Below, piece after piece: positions 5,221 to 5,749 of a stretch of 5,749 nucleotides of DNA. The position numbers and the translations under genes were made by a program. Each line of letters starts with the position of its first letter. Positions within the stretch are counted from its first letter, which is position 1. Origin of the DNA: Oscillospiraceae bacterium (GTDB lineage Bacteria; Bacillota_A; Clostridia; Oscillospirales; Oscillospiraceae); NCBI GenBank assembly GCA_017537045.1, contig JAFYLN010000183.1, positions 1 through 5,749 on the forward strand, in the 5' to 3' direction. The notes under the pieces were generated by a model. The model was not told where the DNA came from, searched no databases, and saw only the letters and a program-made list of their open reading frames with translations.

Positions 5221-5286
5221 GGTGTAAGAGTGGTGTAAAAGCGTAAGTTTAAGCTAAATATGGTTTCAAAAACCCATTGCAGCTCT
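5221..5286 (+). repeat. Repeat copy B: spaced GGTGTAA pair plus CATTGCAGCTCT
   Basis: GGTGTAA units start at 5221 and 5232 (11 bp apart), and CATTGCAGCTCT follows at 5275-5286 after a 35-nt spacer; the spacer is 24 nt in copy A. A CAAAA tract precedes the 12-mer in both copies (3001 and 5267). This copy lies between the lysS stop codon and the lysS terminator. The stretch 5152-5305 holds no credible gene apart from this repeat. Confidence 0.5.
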
Positions 5287-5305
5287 AAGTTATTTCAGTT
5301 TCAGA

Positions 5306-5749
5306 TCAGTCCTGGGGCTTCATGGTGGGGAAGAGGATGACTTCGCGGATGGTATCGGTGCCGGTGAGCATCATGACGCAGCGGTCGATGCCCATGCCCA
5401 TGCCGCCCGTGGGAGGCATGCCGTATTCCATGGCGTTCAGGAAGTCCTCGTCCAGCATCTCAGTCTCGTCGTCACCGCGCTCACGCTGCTCCACCTGCTT
5501 CATGAAACGGCCTCTCTGATCCACGGGATCATTCAGCTCGGAGTAGGCATTGGCCAGCTCACTGTGGCAGACGAACAGCTCGAAACGCTCGGTCAGACGG
5601 GGATCTTCGGGGCTGCGCTTGGTCAACGGACTGACTTCCACGGGATACATAGTAATGAAGGTGGGCTGGATCAAATGCTCTTCCACTCTCTGGTCAAAGC
5701 AAGCATACAGGGCGTTGCCCCATGTCTTTTCTGCAGCATCAGCCAGCTC
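5306..5749 (-). CDS. lysS: Lysyl-tRNA synthetase, class II, C-terminal part (partial)
   Basis: This is the last 147 residues of cytoplasmic lysyl-tRNA synthetase, which charges tRNA-Lys with lysine; the 5' two-thirds lies beyond the right edge. Visible are the catalytic-core segment [19 protein letters not shown] with the typical P-V-E-x-S-P-L-x-K, the [20 protein letters not shown] segment lining the lysine/ATP site, and class II motif 3, G-M-G-M-G-I-D-R. The C-terminus [13 protein letters not shown] is standard for bacterial LysS. The frame is intact and all expected residues in this part are present, so it looks fully functional. The stop codon (TGA, at 5306-5308 on the + coordinates) is followed by about 155 nt before the terminator hairpin, and that stretch contains repeat copy B. 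Confidence 0.97.
   Translation of the reverse strand, partial: ELADAAEKTWGNALYACFDQRVEEHLIQPTFITMYPVEVSPLTKRSPEDPRLTERFELFVCHSELANAYSELNDPVDQRGRFMKQVEQRERGDDETEMLDEDFLNAMEYGMPPTGGMGMGIDRCVMMLTGTDTIREVILFPTMKPQD

Overview
The window looks like chromosome of a Gram-positive gut Clostridia, probably Oscillospirales or a neighbouring group. The support is strong AGGAG-type ribosome binding sites, sigma-A promoters, simple hairpin-plus-T terminators, and protein families common in such genomes (YitT, TnpV, DUF6809, ROK regulators). The exact genus cannot be read from the sequence.

Left part (1-2928, + strand). The tail of a LacI-type regulator ends at 152 and is closed by a perfect 14-bp terminator hairpin. 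A sigma-A promoter (207-234), overlapped by an inverted repeat, then starts a tight four-gene operon. It holds a ROK-type repressor with a degenerate sugar-kinase domain, a maltose/galactoside-type O-acetyltransferase, a DUF1349 concanavalin-like protein and a SnoaL-like NTF2-fold protein. Gene gaps are 3, 4 and 15 nt, and an imperfect hairpin follows the last gene. The set suggests a small carbohydrate-responsive operon whose regulator is encoded by its first gene; the substrate is unknown.

Middle part (2929-4379, + strand). A junction region holds a short repeat (2965-3019) and is followed directly by a YitT-family membrane protein that lacks its usual N-terminus. A TetR-family regulator follows 19 nt downstream, probably co-transcribed. 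A strong hairpin at 4345-4379 separates this pair from the convergent genes to the right.

Right part (4406-5749, - strand). The 3' third of lysS (lysyl-tRNA synthetase) enters from the right edge. Its 3' flank contains a second copy of the repeat (5221-5286) and then a terminator hairpin (5119-5151). Next come a well-formed promoter overlapped by a perfect 14-bp palindrome, tnpV, and a DUF6809 gene that overlaps tnpV by ATGA. TnpV is a transposon-associated protein, but no recombinase is present here.

The most interesting structural signal is the pair of same-orientation repeats (exact CATTGCAGCTCT plus an 11-bp-spaced pair of GGTGTAA-like units). One lies at the broken 5' end of the YitT gene and the other just past lysS. 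Together with tnpV they suggest that mobile-element ends or recombination scars shaped this region.
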